Origin: Spirochaetaceae bacterium
GTDB lineage: Bacteria > Spirochaetota > Spirochaetia > DSM-27196 > PXBQ01
NCBI GenBank assembly: GCA_007695285.1
Contig: REEC01000078.1
Coordinates: forward strand, 1-32,700
Direction: 5' to 3'
DNA: 32,700 nucleotides
Of the stretch, positions 7,959 to 16,515 are shown in pieces (position 1 is the first letter of the stretch; each line of letters starts with the position of its first letter). The notes beneath the pieces were generated by a model, which worked only from the letters and a program-made list of their open reading frames with translations, did no database searches and was not told the DNA's origin. Position numbers and translations under genes: made by a program.

Positions 7959-8630
7959 CTACGCACGCTTCGGCGATGAGTCAAGTGGCGCGATGCCGTT
8001 GAGCGCGCGCGCTATTGCGCGGGCGGCCTTTCCGCGATGCGATATCGCGTGTTTTTGTTCCGAGCTGATGTCCGCGGCGGTGCAGCCGAACTCGGCCAGG
8101 AAAAAAACCGGGTCGTACCCAAAACCGCCCTTTCCGTCGGACGGTGCTTCCGCGACAACGCCGTCCCACTGCTCCTGCACGACCGCAAATCGATTCTCTC
8201 CGTATACCGCGACCATGCAGCAGACGTAGTACGCCTCGCGTTCGGTCGAGCCGCCGAGCTGCGAGAGCAGGTGGAGCGTCCGTTCGGCATCGGTGGCGAC
8301 TCCGGCGTCGCGCCCGTACCGGGCGGAGTACACCCCGGGACCGCCGAGCGCGGGGACGACGATGCCGGAGTCGTCGGCGATCACGGTCAAGTTGGCCAAT
8401 TGTCTTTCGGGTGCGACGCGCGATGCCGTGACCCCCGGTAAGGTCTCGCCGTGCAGAAACGCCCAGAGGCCACGCGCCTTCCCGTACGAGTTCTCGAAAA
8501 AAGTGATCCCGGTCTCGTCGTACTCGTACGCTACTCCGACATCCTCGGGCGTGAGAACGGTATTATCCGGGAACGTCTCGGCCAACTCTCTCTTTTTGTG
8601 CGCGTTGTTCGTCGCGAGAAGTATTGTCAT
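7959..8630 (-). CDS. rdgB: XTP/dITP diphosphatase (RdgB/HAM1 family)
   Basis: A 223-residue nucleotide-pool sanitising enzyme that hydrolyses non-canonical purine triphosphates such as dITP and XTP to monophosphates. Motifs are in order: LLATNNAHKKREL (substrate binding), FFENSYGKARG, ADDSGI, GGPGVYSARYG, GKGGFGYDPVF and ISHRGKAA. I chose the ATG at 8630 because the family normally begins right at this first motif; an ATG at 8642 would add four residues, and neither has a good ribosome binding site. The start lies inside the end of the sigma-like gene, overlapping it by 68 bases (80 from 8642). There are insertions relative to short homologues, such as YVCCMVAVYGENR. Confidence 0.93.
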   Translation of the reverse strand: MTILLATNNAHKKRELAETFPDNTVLTPEDVGVAYEYDETGITFFENSYGKARGLWAFLHGETLPGVTASRVAPERQLANLTVIADDSGIVVPALGGPGVYSARYGRDAGVATDAERTLHLLSQLGGSTEREAYYVCCMVAVYGENRFAVVQEQWDGVVAEAPSDGKGGFGYDPVFFLAEFGCTAADISSEQKHAISHRGKAARAIARALNGIAPLDSSPKRA

Positions 8631-9546
8631 ACGGTGTGCCATTATCGCGGAGTTCGCCTGATAAGTACAGACGTCGCGCGGCCGTTTTCACATAGTAGAG
8701 ACTCGACGCGATCGTCCCCTTCGGCATGCCGAGAACTTCCGATAGATCCTGATGACTCGGATACGAGAGGCACCGATCCACCGCGCGACGCGCGCGGGCG
8801 AGACGCGTACGCATCGCGCGGGCCTTCCGGTCGTACCGTGAATATCCGCTCATGAAGGTTTCCTCGGCTTTGCATTTCTCGTAATACCGCAATGAACTAT
8901 ACGCGGCGTCACGGCGCGTGAGTAGCGCGTTCGAGCGGTCGCGTCGGTCGCGCATACGATCGGCTAGCCGGTTCTTGCACGCCTCGAGCCAGCTCTGCGG
9001 ATAGCCCGTGATTTCGGCTAACGCCTCGAGGCGAGCGTCGGTGAGATGCTCAACATCGTACATCGCGAGTATGAGGATCCGCCGCGCACGGCACCTTTCG
9101 GGCGTGCGACAGAGCTTCTTGAGCCCGAGTGTCGCGGCCGGCAACTCGTCGGCCGTCGGGCGGTCGGGCTCCAGGGCTTGTATCGTTACGCGTTCAAGCG
9201 CGAAATCGCCGCTCGACGCAACGCACTCGGCGTCGAGCGCGACCGACTCGTACGAGGCGCAGCGTCGATCTCTCCGCACGCGGCGCTGCTTCGCGTACGA
9301 ACGTAGTTGCCAGCCGAGACACGACGCGAGGTACGCTTCGAACGGTTTACCGTAGAAGATGAAACTCGTGACGACCGAGCGGATCCGGGAGTGAAAAAAG
9401 AGAAGAAACTCGCCCCGATCATCCTCGTCGAATCCGTTGCGCCCTTTGGGATAGTCGTACGCCCGAATCGAGATCAACCGGAGAAGTCTGTCGAATCCTT
9501 CGCCGGTTGCCTGGTACGCGAGCACTTCGCGCGTGAGCTTCGTCAT
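8563..9546 (-). CDS. Divergent sigma-70-like regulatory protein
   Basis: A 327-residue basic protein that I cannot assign to a named family. Residues about 40-90 (EDDRGEFLLFFHSRIRSVV through FEAYLASCLGWQLRSY) resemble the helical region 2 of sigma factors, which binds the -10 element. Residues about 264-292 (HQDLSEVLGMPKGTIASSLY) resemble the region 4 helix-turn-helix. The middle, about 170 residues, is rich in Arg and Cys and unlike standard sigma factors. The ATG at 9546 lies 5 bases after AAGGGAGGA; an in-frame ATG at 9624 would place the hairpin at 9552-9581 in coding sequence and is less likely. The C-terminal 26 residues are encoded by DNA shared with rdgB. The role as a sigma factor or regulator is inferred only from these two segments. 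Confidence 0.6.
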   Translation of the reverse strand: MTKLTREVLAYQATGEGFDRLLRLISIRAYDYPKGRNGFDEDDRGEFLLFFHSRIRSVVTSFIFYGKPFEAYLASCLGWQLRSYAKQRRVRRDRRCASYESVALDAECVASSGDFALERVTIQALEPDRPTADELPAATLGLKKLCRTPERCRARRILILAMYDVEHLTDARLEALAEITGYPQSWLEACKNRLADRMRDRRDRSNALLTRRDAAYSSLRYYEKCKAEETFMSGYSRYDRKARAMRTRLARARRAVDRCLSYPSHQDLSEVLGMPKGTIASSLYYVKTAARRLYLSGELRDNGTPYDNTSRDEQRAQKERVGRDVPG

Positions 9547-9551
9547 GCAGT

Positions 9552-9581
9552 TCCTCCCTTGCCAATCGCGGCAGGGGAGGA
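9552..9581 (-). promoter_or_regulatory. Hairpin hiding the Shine-Dalgarno of the sigma-like gene
   Basis: In the minus-strand RNA, UCCUCCCCUGCC pairs with GGCAAGGGAGGA across a 6-base loop (GCGAUU): 11 of 12 pairs with one C-A mismatch. The 3' arm is the ribosome binding site AAGGGAGGA of the ATG at 9546. When folded, the site would be unavailable to ribosomes, so the regulator is probably controlled at translation initiation. Confidence 0.6.
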
Positions 9582-9615
9582 TATTGCAAAATGCGTGCCA
9601 AATTCCGACCCGGTT

Positions 9616-9635
9616 CACGCGCAAAAATGCGCGTG
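9616..9635 (-). repeat. 8-bp perfect inverted repeat in the nrnA-regulator gap
   Basis: CACGCGCA and TGCGCGTG enclose 4 bases, giving a compact GC-rich hairpin on either strand. No T tract follows, so it is not a classical terminator. It lies between the nrnA stop and the sigma-like start and may trim or attenuate read-through. Confidence 0.5.
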
Positions 9636-9649
9636 TATCGAAGCACCCC

Positions 9650-9665
9650 GTTACATTCAGTTACA
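9650..9665 (-). promoter_or_regulatory. Direct repeat TGTAAC-N4-TGTAAC
   Basis: Two identical hexamers spaced one helical turn apart (10 bases from start to start), about 100 bases upstream of the sigma-like start codon. The layout is that of an activator site for tandem DNA-binding domains. No good -10/-35 pair was found at a fixed distance. Confidence 0.3.
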
Positions 9666-9697
9666 TATGCGTTGGTGTGGACCGGACCGGACTCTCG

Positions 9698-10687
9698 CTA
9701 CTTGGATTTTGTGGAGCACACCGTGTCGGAAAGAGCGCGAGCGACGGCTTTTTTTGTCTCGGCGAGGCTGCCGTGCGTGAGAAATCCCGCGGCGCGTTTA
9801 TGGCCGCCGCCGCCGAACTGCCGTGCGACCTCGCCGACGTCGGTGTCATCGACCGATCGCAAGCTCCCCGTGCACGAGGAGCGTGTTTCCTCGCGGACGA
9901 CCGCGACAGCGCGGACGCCCTCGACGCTTGTTAGCAACTGATACAACGTGTCCGAGTCGCGCGTCGCGCGGCCGAACTCCTCAGCGTCGGCGAGAGATTC
10001 CCACGTGATCATGACCGCTCCGTCGCAGTGTGACTCGACCCTGTCGATAAGCCGCGCGAGTAGCCGTCGAGCGTTCATCGGCCTGTCTCCGTACATCAGC
10101 GCGTGGATCGTGCGTGGCACCGCGCCGGCCGCGACGAGGCGAGAGACCGACGCGAACACATCGGCGGAGTCCTTGTCGAGGTGCCGGAAGAATCCCGTGT
10201 CGGTCGCGAGTCCAAAAAGCAGGAGCTCGGCCTCCTCTCGCGTCGGAGATTCGCCGTACGACTCGATGATGTTCTGGACCAAGAAACACGTCGCGGGCGC
10301 GGTTACATCGACGTAGCGTTGCTCGCCGAAGACCTCCCCGGCCGAGTGATGGTCGATAACCGCGGTCGGTAACGACGCGACGTCGTCGGCGATATCGCCG
10401 ATACGTTCAATCGTCGAGCAATCGACGACGATCACCCGCAGCCCTGTGCGCGATCGCTCTTCAGGGAGCCGGGGGAGGAACTCCGGCGCGAACCGTATGA
10501 TCTCGGTCCGGTTGAACGGACCGGGATTCAGGTGGGTCACCGTGCAACCACGGCGTTTGAGAAAGGACCCGAGCGCGAGCGAAGACGCGACGCAGTCGCC
10601 GTCCGGTTCCATGTGGCTACAGACGACAAAATCTTCACCCGCGTCAAGAAACTCCCTCAGAGAATCGGGAACCTTCGGACGCGCCAT
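9698..10687 (-). CDS. nrnA: DHH-family oligoribonuclease/pAp phosphatase (NrnA-like)
   Basis: A 329-residue DHH/DHHA1 phosphoesterase. The N-terminal DHH domain has CSHMEPDGDCVAS (Asp29, Asp31), VVDCST (Asp89) and IDHHSAG (Asp112-His113-His114), which bind manganese. The C-terminal DHHA1 domain has the RNA-binding FGGGGHKRAAGF. NrnA degrades RNA dinucleotides and short oligomers and removes the 3' phosphate of pAp; which activity dominates cannot be told from sequence. It starts 9 bases after the stop of the small secreted protein with no clear ribosome binding site, so it is likely coupled to it. A 151-bp gap with two sequence repeats separates it from the sigma-like gene downstream. Confidence 0.9.
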   Translation of the reverse strand: MARPKVPDSLREFLDAGEDFVVCSHMEPDGDCVASSLALGSFLKRRGCTVTHLNPGPFNRTEIIRFAPEFLPRLPEERSRTGLRVIVVDCSTIERIGDIADDVASLPTAVIDHHSAGEVFGEQRYVDVTAPATCFLVQNIIESYGESPTREEAELLLFGLATDTGFFRHLDKDSADVFASVSRLVAAGAVPRTIHALMYGDRPMNARRLLARLIDRVESHCDGAVMITWESLADAEEFGRATRDSDTLYQLLTSVEGVRAVAVVREETRSSCTGSLRSVDDTDVGEVARQFGGGGHKRAAGFLTHGSLAETKKAVARALSDTVCSTKSK

Positions 10688-10696
10688 AATCGCGAA

Positions 10697-11095
10697 TTAG
10701 TACCGGAGCACCGGTTCGTCGACCGCGAAGCGATCCGTGACGCCCGACGCGCTCGGGAGCACTCGCCAGGTCGGGTGATTCCGGTTCACCGGAACGAATA
10801 AGCGTATGTGGCTGAACTGGCCGTCGAGCCAGTACACATCCATGTACGGAGCGTTTGTCGAGTGTGTATAGATCATCTCTCCGCGACCACCGGCGGTCAT
10901 GAACCACTCGGCGGGAAGATACGTCTCGGCGAGGCGTAAATCGCTGGTGCGGTACGTCACCATCCACCCTTCGCGGTGTTCGTACACGGCGTCGAGGTAA
11001 AAAGTGCGAACAAATGGCCGAGGAGTCTCTTGAGCGAACGCGCTCGCCGATAAAACGAGCAGAACGACACATGTTGCGAGAACCAACTTTTTCAT
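10697..11095 (-). CDS. Small secreted protein of unknown function
   Basis: A 132-residue protein that I do not recognise. It begins with a classical signal peptide (MKKL, a hydrophobic core LVLSASA, cleavage probably after AFA at residue 21). The mature part has many Tyr, Trp and Arg residues (LDAVYEHREGWMVTYR, MIYTHSTNAPYMDVYWLDGQ) and probably forms a small beta-rich periplasmic domain. The ATG follows AGGAGG by 6 bases and a good promoter lies just upstream, so this is the first gene of the block leading to nrnA, the sigma-like gene, rdgB and pepF. Confidence 0.8.
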   Translation of the reverse strand: MKKLVLATCVVLLVLSASAFAQETPRPFVRTFYLDAVYEHREGWMVTYRTSDLRLAETYLPAEWFMTAGGRGEMIYTHSTNAPYMDVYWLDGQFSHIRLFVPVNRNHPTWRVLPSASGVTDRFAVDEPVLRY

Positions 11096-11123
11096 CCACA
11101 GCCTCCTGGTAAACTCAAACTAG

Positions 11124-11152
11124 AGTATATATTCCTGGCCGTCGGAAATCAA
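11124..11152 (-). promoter_or_regulatory. Sigma-70-type promoter of the 10697-6141 gene block
   Basis: On the minus strand TTGATT (11147-11152), a 17-base spacer, then TATACT (11124-11129). Initiation near 11117 gives a leader of about 22 bases that carries AGGAGG. Confidence 0.7.
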
Positions 11153-11191
11153 GGCCGACAAAAGAGCCACACGTCCCTGTGAACCCCGGGG

Positions 11192-12133
11192 TCATAGTAG
11201 GCCCAAGGTCGCGAGCATGACCGCCTTGATCGTGTGTTTTCGGTTTTCCGCCTGATCCCAGACGCGCGAGTTTGGGCCGTCGATGACCGACGTCGTCACT
11301 TCATTTCCGCGGACCGCGGGCAAACAGTGGAGAAAGAGCGAGTCTTTTCCGGCGCGCGCGATAAGGGCATCGTCTACTCGATACGGGCTCAAAACCTCAA
11401 CCCTCTCGCGCTCGCGGGCTTCTTCACCCATTGAGATCCAGACATCGGTGTACACGACATCGGCGTGTTCGACCCCCGAGAGATCGTCGGTAACGACGAT
11501 CGGTACGCCCGAGACCTCGGCGGCTTCGGAGGCCTCCGTCGTGAATGCGGCGTCGGGGTGCAGAGCCTTTGGTGCAACGACGGTAAACGCGACACCGAGT
11601 TTAGCGCACCCGAGCATCAGCGAGCGCGCGACGTTGTTCCGTCCGTCGCCGACAAACGCGACCGTCCGCCCCGCGAGCGACCCGAATACTTCCCGAATCG
11701 TCATGAGATCCGCGAGGACTTGGGTTGGGTGGTACGAATCGGTCAGCCCGTTATAGACCGGAACACCCGACCAACGGGCGAGGGCTTCGGCGGTTTGCTG
11801 CGAGTAGCCGCGAAACTGAATCGCGTCGAACATCCTGCCCAGGACGCGCGCGGTGTCCTCGATCGTCTCTTTTTCTCCGAGGTGAATATCGGTGTTCGAG
11901 AGAAACGCCGGGTAGCCTCCTTCCTCGGCGATCGCGGTCTCGAACGCGCATCGCGTCCGCGTTGAACGTTTCTCGAACAGTAACGCGATCGTGTACCCTT
12001 CGAAGCGCCTGAGACGCCTACCGTCGCTTTTTTCGCGTTTGACCGAGTCGGCGATGTCGAGCAGGGTCGTGATCTCTTCGCGGGAGTAGTCGTTTAGGGT
12101 CAATAAGGATCGGCCGACGAGAGATGGTGCCAT
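11192..12133 (-). CDS. argF: Ornithine carbamoyltransferase
   Basis: A 313-residue enzyme that makes citrulline from ornithine and carbamoyl phosphate, or runs the reverse reaction in the arginine deiminase pathway. Signatures: STRTR at residues 57-61 (carbamoyl phosphate), HPTQ at 135-138, DVWISMGEE near 230-238 and HCLPAVRG from 269, which together identify ornithine rather than aspartate transcarbamylase. No other arginine genes are nearby, so anabolic or catabolic use cannot be decided. The ATG follows GAGGAG by 5 bases, and this site is part of a hairpin (12138-12163). The gene follows lon by 39 bases but has its own promoter at 12165-12192. Confidence 0.96.
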   Translation of the reverse strand: MAPSLVGRSLLTLNDYSREEITTLLDIADSVKREKSDGRRLRRFEGYTIALLFEKRSTRTRCAFETAIAEEGGYPAFLSNTDIHLGEKETIEDTARVLGRMFDAIQFRGYSQQTAEALARWSGVPVYNGLTDSYHPTQVLADLMTIREVFGSLAGRTVAFVGDGRNNVARSLMLGCAKLGVAFTVVAPKALHPDAAFTTEASEAAEVSGVPIVVTDDLSGVEHADVVYTDVWISMGEEARERERVEVLSPYRVDDALIARAGKDSLFLHCLPAVRGNEVTTSVIDGPNSRVWDQAENRKHTIKAVMLATLGLL

Positions 12134-12137
12134 GTGT

Positions 12138-12163
12138 ACTCCTCGTGTCTGGAAATGAGGAGT
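12138..12163 (-). promoter_or_regulatory. Hairpin hiding the argF Shine-Dalgarno
   Basis: In the minus-strand RNA, ACUCCUC pairs perfectly (7 bp) with GAGGAGU across a 12-base loop. The 3' arm holds the argF ribosome binding site. The 5' arm lies almost entirely upstream of the predicted start of the argF promoter, so only transcripts reading through from lon could form the stem. Confidence 0.45.
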
Positions 12164-12164
12164 C

Positions 12165-12192
12165 AGTATACCTTAGTACGGACGGTTTTCAA
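12165..12192 (-). promoter_or_regulatory. Internal promoter of argF
   Basis: TTGAAA (12187-12192, inside the last codons of lon), a 16-base spacer, then TATACT (12165-12170). Initiation would fall near 12158, leaving a leader of about 25 bases. Confidence 0.55.
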
Positions 12193-14617
12193 AGAGATCG
12201 GCGGGAAACAAAATCGCTAACGCATCGAGGACGTTGTCGGCGAACTCGAACCGGATCTCCGCCGTGATCTCGGCGGGTAGTTCTTCGACGTCGGGTGTGT
12301 TGGCCTTCGGCAATAGCACGGCTTGTATTTTTTTCCGGTGCGCAGCGAGGATTTTCTCTTTTATCCCGCCAACCGGAAGAACGCGGCCGGTGAGCGTGAT
12401 CTCGCCGGTCATCGCAAAACCTTCTTGCACGCGAATTCCCGCCAATGTCGAGAGCAGCGCGGCGACGAGCGTAATACCCGCCGACGGTCCGTCCTTCGGG
12501 ATCGCGCCTTCCGGGACGTGGATGTGTAGATCCCGGCCCTGATAAAACGTTTGAGAGAGGTGAAAACGGTGCGAGTGAGCGCGGATAAAACTGTACGCGG
12601 TACGCGCGCTTTCTTTCATGACGTCGCCCAAGCTTCCCGTGAGGATCAGCTCGCCGGTACCGTCGAACACCGAAGCTTCGACCGGAAGCACCGTTCCGCC
12701 GTTCTCGGTCCACGCGAGGCCGTTCGCGAGGCCTGTCCGCGACTCGGGGTAAAGTAGTTCCCTTCGATGCGACTTCTTGCCGAGGTACCGTTCGGCCGTC
12801 TTCGCGGTGATCACGCGGCGAAACGCGCGCTCGGGCGGGGCCGGGGCGTCGGCCGTCGGTGCAGGGGCGTCAGGATCGGGCGAATCGACGGGTTGTGGGG
12901 TCGGCGCGCTGTAGCCTTTCTCTACCGCCTCGCGCGCGATTTTCCGGATGACGGTTGCGATCTGACGCTCGAGGTTTCGCACCCCCGACTCCATCGTGTA
13001 GCCTTCAATGATCTGCGAGAGGCCGTCGCGGCGAAACTTCACGTCGGCCCAACCCAGTCCGTTCGCCTCGATCTGCTTTGGGATGATGAATCCTTCGGCG
13101 ATCCTGAGTTTCTCGTACTCGGTGTAGCCGGGAATTTCGATCACCTCCATCCGGTCGCGAAGCGCGTGCGGGATGTTGTGAAGCGAGTTGGCGGTCGTGA
13201 CGAACACGACTTCCGAAAGGTCGAACGGTGTCTCGAGGTAGTGATCGACAAACGCCCAGTTCTGCTCGGGGTCGAGAACCTCGAGGAGCGCAGAAGCGGG
13301 ATCGCCCCGAAAGTCGGTGCTCATCTTGTCGACCTCGTCGAGCAGAAAAACCGGGTTTCGCGTCCCGGCGCGTTTGAGCGACTGGATGATCTTGCCGGGA
13401 AGCGCGCCGACGTACGTGCGCCTGTGACCGCGAATCTCTGCCTCGTCACGCACACCGCCGAGAGATATGCGGACGAACTCGCGCCCGAGTGCGCGCGCGA
13501 GCGATTTGCCGAGTGACGTCTTTCCGGTCCCCGGCGGGCCCACAAAGCAGAGGATCGGCCCTTTTGCGTCGGGATTGAGTCGTCGCACCGCGATGTACTC
13601 GATCATGCGTTCCTTCGGCTTTTCCATGTCGTAGTGGTCTTCGTCGAGTATACGCGCGGCGTCGGCGATCGAGATTTTGTCACTCGATCGCTCGTCCCAC
13701 GGAAGCTCGACGATCCAGTCGATGTACGTTCGCACGATTCCGGCCTCGGGCGAGATCGGTTGGAGTTTTTTAAGTCTGTTGAGTTCTTTCTGAGCGCGCG
13801 TTTTTACGACGTCGGGGAGCGTCTTGGTTGCGAGCTTCTCTTCGAGCTCTTTCACCCCCGATGCGTCGTCCTCGTCCTTGCCGAGTTCCTTGTTGATCTC
13901 GCGGAGCTGCTCGTTCAGGAAGTACTCGCGTTGGCTCTTTTCCATCCGCTTGCGGACGCGCGCGGTAATTTGTTTTTTCATCTCGAGCACTTCGTTCTCG
14001 GCCTCGAGCGCGATCGCAATTTCTTCGACGCGTGTCTTCGCGTCACGTTCGGCGAGAAGCTCAAACTTCTTTTCGATCGTCAACGGGACATGCGCGCAGA
14101 TCGTATCGACGAGTTTGTCGGGCTCGGTGAGCGCTTCGACCTGCGTCACGGTCTCGGGCGCAATTTTCTTGTTGAGTGAGGCGTACCGGGAGAACGACGA
14201 TTGCGCCGTCCGGACCAGGCTTATCGTCGCCTCTACGTTCGTCGGGACAGGCTCGAGCGGACGCGACTCGACACGGAAGGGGTACTTTCGATGAACGAAA
14301 GAGGTAATGTGAGCCCGGGTTTCACCCTCGACGAGCAGCCGCACGGTACCGTCGGGCATCTTCATCATCTGGAGAATGTGAGCGATAGTCCCGATCGAAT
14401 GAATTTCTGCGTCCGACGGATCGAGAGCGGTGTTCTTTTGACACCCGAGGAATACACGGCGTTCGCCCGCCATCGCCTCCTCAATCGCCATGACCGATCC
14501 CTTTCTCCCGACGAAAAACGGCACGACCATGTGCGGAAAAACGACAAGGTCCTTCAGCGGCACGAGTGGGAGCGGACCGCCGGCATCTTTTCGGCTCGGT
14601 TTCTCGAAGAGTTTCAT
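12173..14617 (-). CDS. lon: ATP-dependent protease Lon
   Basis: An 814-residue AAA+ serine protease that degrades misfolded and selected regulatory proteins in the cytoplasm. Order of parts: N-terminal LON substrate-binding domain ([20 protein letters not shown]), coiled-coil segment, Walker [14 protein letters not shown] at about residue 360, Walker [10 protein letters not shown], then the protease domain with the dyad Ser712 (PKDGPSAG) and Lys755 (GGIKEK). Between the AAA+ and protease domains, residues about 568-596, lies a Pro/Ala/Asp-rich linker not usual for Lon. The ATG overlaps the clpX stop by 4 bases, so the two are translationally coupled. Confidence 0.98.
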   Translation of the reverse strand: MKLFEKPSRKDAGGPLPLVPLKDLVVFPHMVVPFFVGRKGSVMAIEEAMAGERRVFLGCQKNTALDPSDAEIHSIGTIAHILQMMKMPDGTVRLLVEGETRAHITSFVHRKYPFRVESRPLEPVPTNVEATISLVRTAQSSFSRYASLNKKIAPETVTQVEALTEPDKLVDTICAHVPLTIEKKFELLAERDAKTRVEEIAIALEAENEVLEMKKQITARVRKRMEKSQREYFLNEQLREINKELGKDEDDASGVKELEEKLATKTLPDVVKTRAQKELNRLKKLQPISPEAGIVRTYIDWIVELPWDERSSDKISIADAARILDEDHYDMEKPKERMIEYIAVRRLNPDAKGPILCFVGPPGTGKTSLGKSLARALGREFVRISLGGVRDEAEIRGHRRTYVGALPGKIIQSLKRAGTRNPVFLLDEVDKMSTDFRGDPASALLEVLDPEQNWAFVDHYLETPFDLSEVVFVTTANSLHNIPHALRDRMEVIEIPGYTEYEKLRIAEGFIIPKQIEANGLGWADVKFRRDGLSQIIEGYTMESGVRNLERQIATVIRKIAREAVEKGYSAPTPQPVDSPDPDAPAPTADAPAPPERAFRRVITAKTAERYLGKKSHRRELLYPESRTGLANGLAWTENGGTVLPVEASVFDGTGELILTGSLGDVMKESARTAYSFIRAHSHRFHLSQTFYQGRDLHIHVPEGAIPKDGPSAGITLVAALLSTLAGIRVQEGFAMTGEITLTGRVLPVGGIKEKILAAHRKKIQAVLLPKANTPDVEELPAEITAEIRFEFADNVLDALAILFPADLFENRPY

Positions 14618-15855
14618 GCCGACTTTTTGACCGCGATTATCTCCGGTTTGTGCGAGTTAAGAATCACGTCACGCGTTATCACGACGCGTTTCTTTCCGTT
14701 CATCGACGGTATGTCGAACATGATATCGATCATCACGTTCTCGACGATCGCGCGGAGCCCGCGGGCGCCGGTCTTTCGACGTGCGGCCTCGTCGGCGATC
14801 GCCGTGATCGCTTCTTCTTCGAACACTAAATCGACGTCGTCGAGCTTGAGCGACGCCTGGTACTGCCTGATAACGGAGTTCTTCGGCTCTTTCACGATTC
14901 GCACTAAGTCGTCAAGTTTCAAGTCGTGAAGCGTCACGTTGATCGGGAGGCGGCCGACAAACTCGGGGATGAGCCCATACCGGATCAGATCGTCGGGATG
15001 CAGATGCGCGAACAACGCTACCATGTCCTTGTCGCCGGATGCCCTCACGTCGGCTCCGAAACCCATCGGATGTTGCGATACGCGCGCCTCGACGATTCGG
15101 TCGAGGCCGACGAACGCACCGCCGCAGATGAACAGGATGTTTCGCGTGTCTATCTTGATCATCTCCTGGCTCGGGTGCTTTCGTCCGCCTTGGGGCGGGA
15201 CTGAGGCGACGGTACCTTCGATGATCTTCAGAAGCGCCTGCTGCACCCCTTCTCCCGAGACATCGCGCGTGATCGAGATATTCTCTCCTTTGCGCGCGAT
15301 TTTGTCGATTTCATCAATATACACGATCCCACGCTCGGCAGCGGCGATGTTGTTGCCCGCGTTCTGATATAGCTTCAAGAGAATGTTCTCGACGTCCTCT
15401 CCCACGTACCCGGCCTCGGTCAAGGTGGTCGCGTCCGCGATCGCGAAAGGTACGCGAAGCTTCTCGGCGAGGGTCTTCGCGAGAAGCGTCTTGCCTGTTC
15501 CTGTCGGTCCGATCAGCAGTACGTTCGACTTCTCGAGCTCGACGTCCGCGTCGATGCGGCCCTTCTGCGTGATCCGTTTGTAGTGATTGTAGACGGCAAC
15601 CGAGAGGACTTTTTTCGCCTGTTCCTGACCGATCACGTACTGATCGATGTACTCCTTGATCTCCCTCGGGTGAGGAACATCCTCGAGGAACTCGGATGTC
15701 AAGACGTCGTCGTCCTCGTCGAGGATCTTTTTGCAGACGTGAACGCACTCGTCGCAGATGTAAACCCCTGGTCCCGCGATCAGGCGTCGGGCAAAGTCCT
15801 GGTGTTTTCCGCAAAACGAGCAGATTTTCGACGCGTCACTTTTCTGTTTGCTCAT
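14614..15855 (-). CDS. clpX: ATP-dependent Clp protease ATPase subunit ClpX
   Basis: A 413-residue unfoldase that feeds substrates to ClpP. The N-terminal zinc domain has Cys12, Cys15, Cys34 and Cys37. Walker A GPTGTGKT is at residues 116-123 and Walker B IVYIDEID has Asp181 and Glu182. The ClpP-docking loop is present as MGFGA (IGF type), and [13 protein letters not shown] is the sensor region. The start overlaps the end of clpP by 20 bases and GGGGGAA precedes it. The stop overlaps the lon start, so clpP, clpX and lon form one tightly packed unit. Confidence 0.98.
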   Translation of the reverse strand: MSKQKSDASKICSFCGKHQDFARRLIAGPGVYICDECVHVCKKILDEDDDVLTSEFLEDVPHPREIKEYIDQYVIGQEQAKKVLSVAVYNHYKRITQKGRIDADVELEKSNVLLIGPTGTGKTLLAKTLAEKLRVPFAIADATTLTEAGYVGEDVENILLKLYQNAGNNIAAAERGIVYIDEIDKIARKGENISITRDVSGEGVQQALLKIIEGTVASVPPQGGRKHPSQEMIKIDTRNILFICGGAFVGLDRIVEARVSQHPMGFGADVRASGDKDMVALFAHLHPDDLIRYGLIPEFVGRLPINVTLHDLKLDDLVRIVKEPKNSVIRQYQASLKLDDVDLVFEEEAITAIADEAARRKTGARGLRAIVENVMIDIMFDIPSMNGKKRVVITRDVILNSHKPEIIAVKKSA

Positions 15856-16477
15856 TATTCCCCCGAGCCATGACTCGATCGACGATTCCGTACTCGACGC
15901 TCTCTTGGGCCGACATGAAGAAGTCGCGTTCGGTGTCCTTTGCGATGATCTCCGTCGTTTTTCCGGTGTGCTTCGCGAAGTACTCGATCAGCATTTTCTT
16001 CAGGCGAACCATTTCGCGAGCTTGAATACCGATATCGCTCGCTTGTCCCTGGACGCCTCCCCACGGCTGGTGGATGAGTACGCGCGAGGAGGGGAGGGCA
16101 AATCGTTTCCCTTCGGCTCCACACGCGAGCAGAATTGCGCCCATCGAGGCGGCCTGGCCCAGACAGATCGTCTGGACGTCGGGTTTTATGTACTGGATCG
16201 TGTCGTAGATCGCGAGCCCCGCCGTGACCGATCCGCCCGGCGAGTTGATGTACAGGTTGATGTCTTTTTCGGGATCCTGCGATTCGAGAAAAAGCAGCTG
16301 CGCGACTATGAGATCGGCGGTCACGTCGTGGATCTCGCCGTCGAGGAATACGATGCGGTCCTTGAGCAGGCGCGAAAAAATGTCGTACGAGCGCTCGCCT
16401 TGCCCGGTTTGCTCGACAACAATCGGAACCAGGCTATTGTCGTTCACTGTATGATCGGGACGATACGAATTGTTCAT
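15836..16477 (-). CDS. clpP: ATP-dependent Clp protease proteolytic subunit ClpP
   Basis: A 213-residue serine protease that forms the double heptameric barrel of the Clp protease. The catalytic triad is complete: Ser111 (GQAASMG), His136 (IHQPWGG) and Asp185 (DTERD). The N-terminal stretch of about 15 residues before LVPIVVEQT may be a propeptide. The ATG follows AAGGA at 9 bases. It lies 38 bases after tig; that gap contains the 8-bp palindrome TGACGTCA but no convincing promoter, so expression probably depends on tig read-through. Confidence 0.98.
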   Translation of the reverse strand: MNNSYRPDHTVNDNSLVPIVVEQTGQGERSYDIFSRLLKDRIVFLDGEIHDVTADLIVAQLLFLESQDPEKDINLYINSPGGSVTAGLAIYDTIQYIKPDVQTICLGQAASMGAILLACGAEGKRFALPSSRVLIHQPWGGVQGQASDIGIQAREMVRLKKMLIEYFAKHTGKTTEIIAKDTERDFFMSAQESVEYGIVDRVMARGNNEQTEK

Positions 16478-16515
16478 GTGCGGATATCCTTGTGGCGTGA
16501 CGTCATTGCCGAAAT

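Noticed and set aside
6522-7979. A 485-codon open frame on the plus strand opposite pepF
   Set aside because: It is the antisense shadow of pepF. It is very rich in Arg and Val, has no recognisable domain, and pepF has full family motifs on the other strand.
9547-9624. Upstream in-frame ATG at 9624 as the start of the sigma-like gene
   Set aside because: It has no ribosome binding site, whereas ATG 9546 has AAGGGAGGA at 5 bases, and the intervening codons look non-protein-like.
11153-11191. Intrinsic terminator after argF
   Set aside because: ACCCCGGGGT is a palindrome without loop space, and the T run nearby is not attached to a stem.
16478-16515. Heat-shock operator such as CIRCE upstream of clpP
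   Set aside because: Only an 8-bp TGACGTCA palindrome is present; the CIRCE pattern TTAGCACTC-N9-GAGTGCTAA is not found here or elsewhere in the window.
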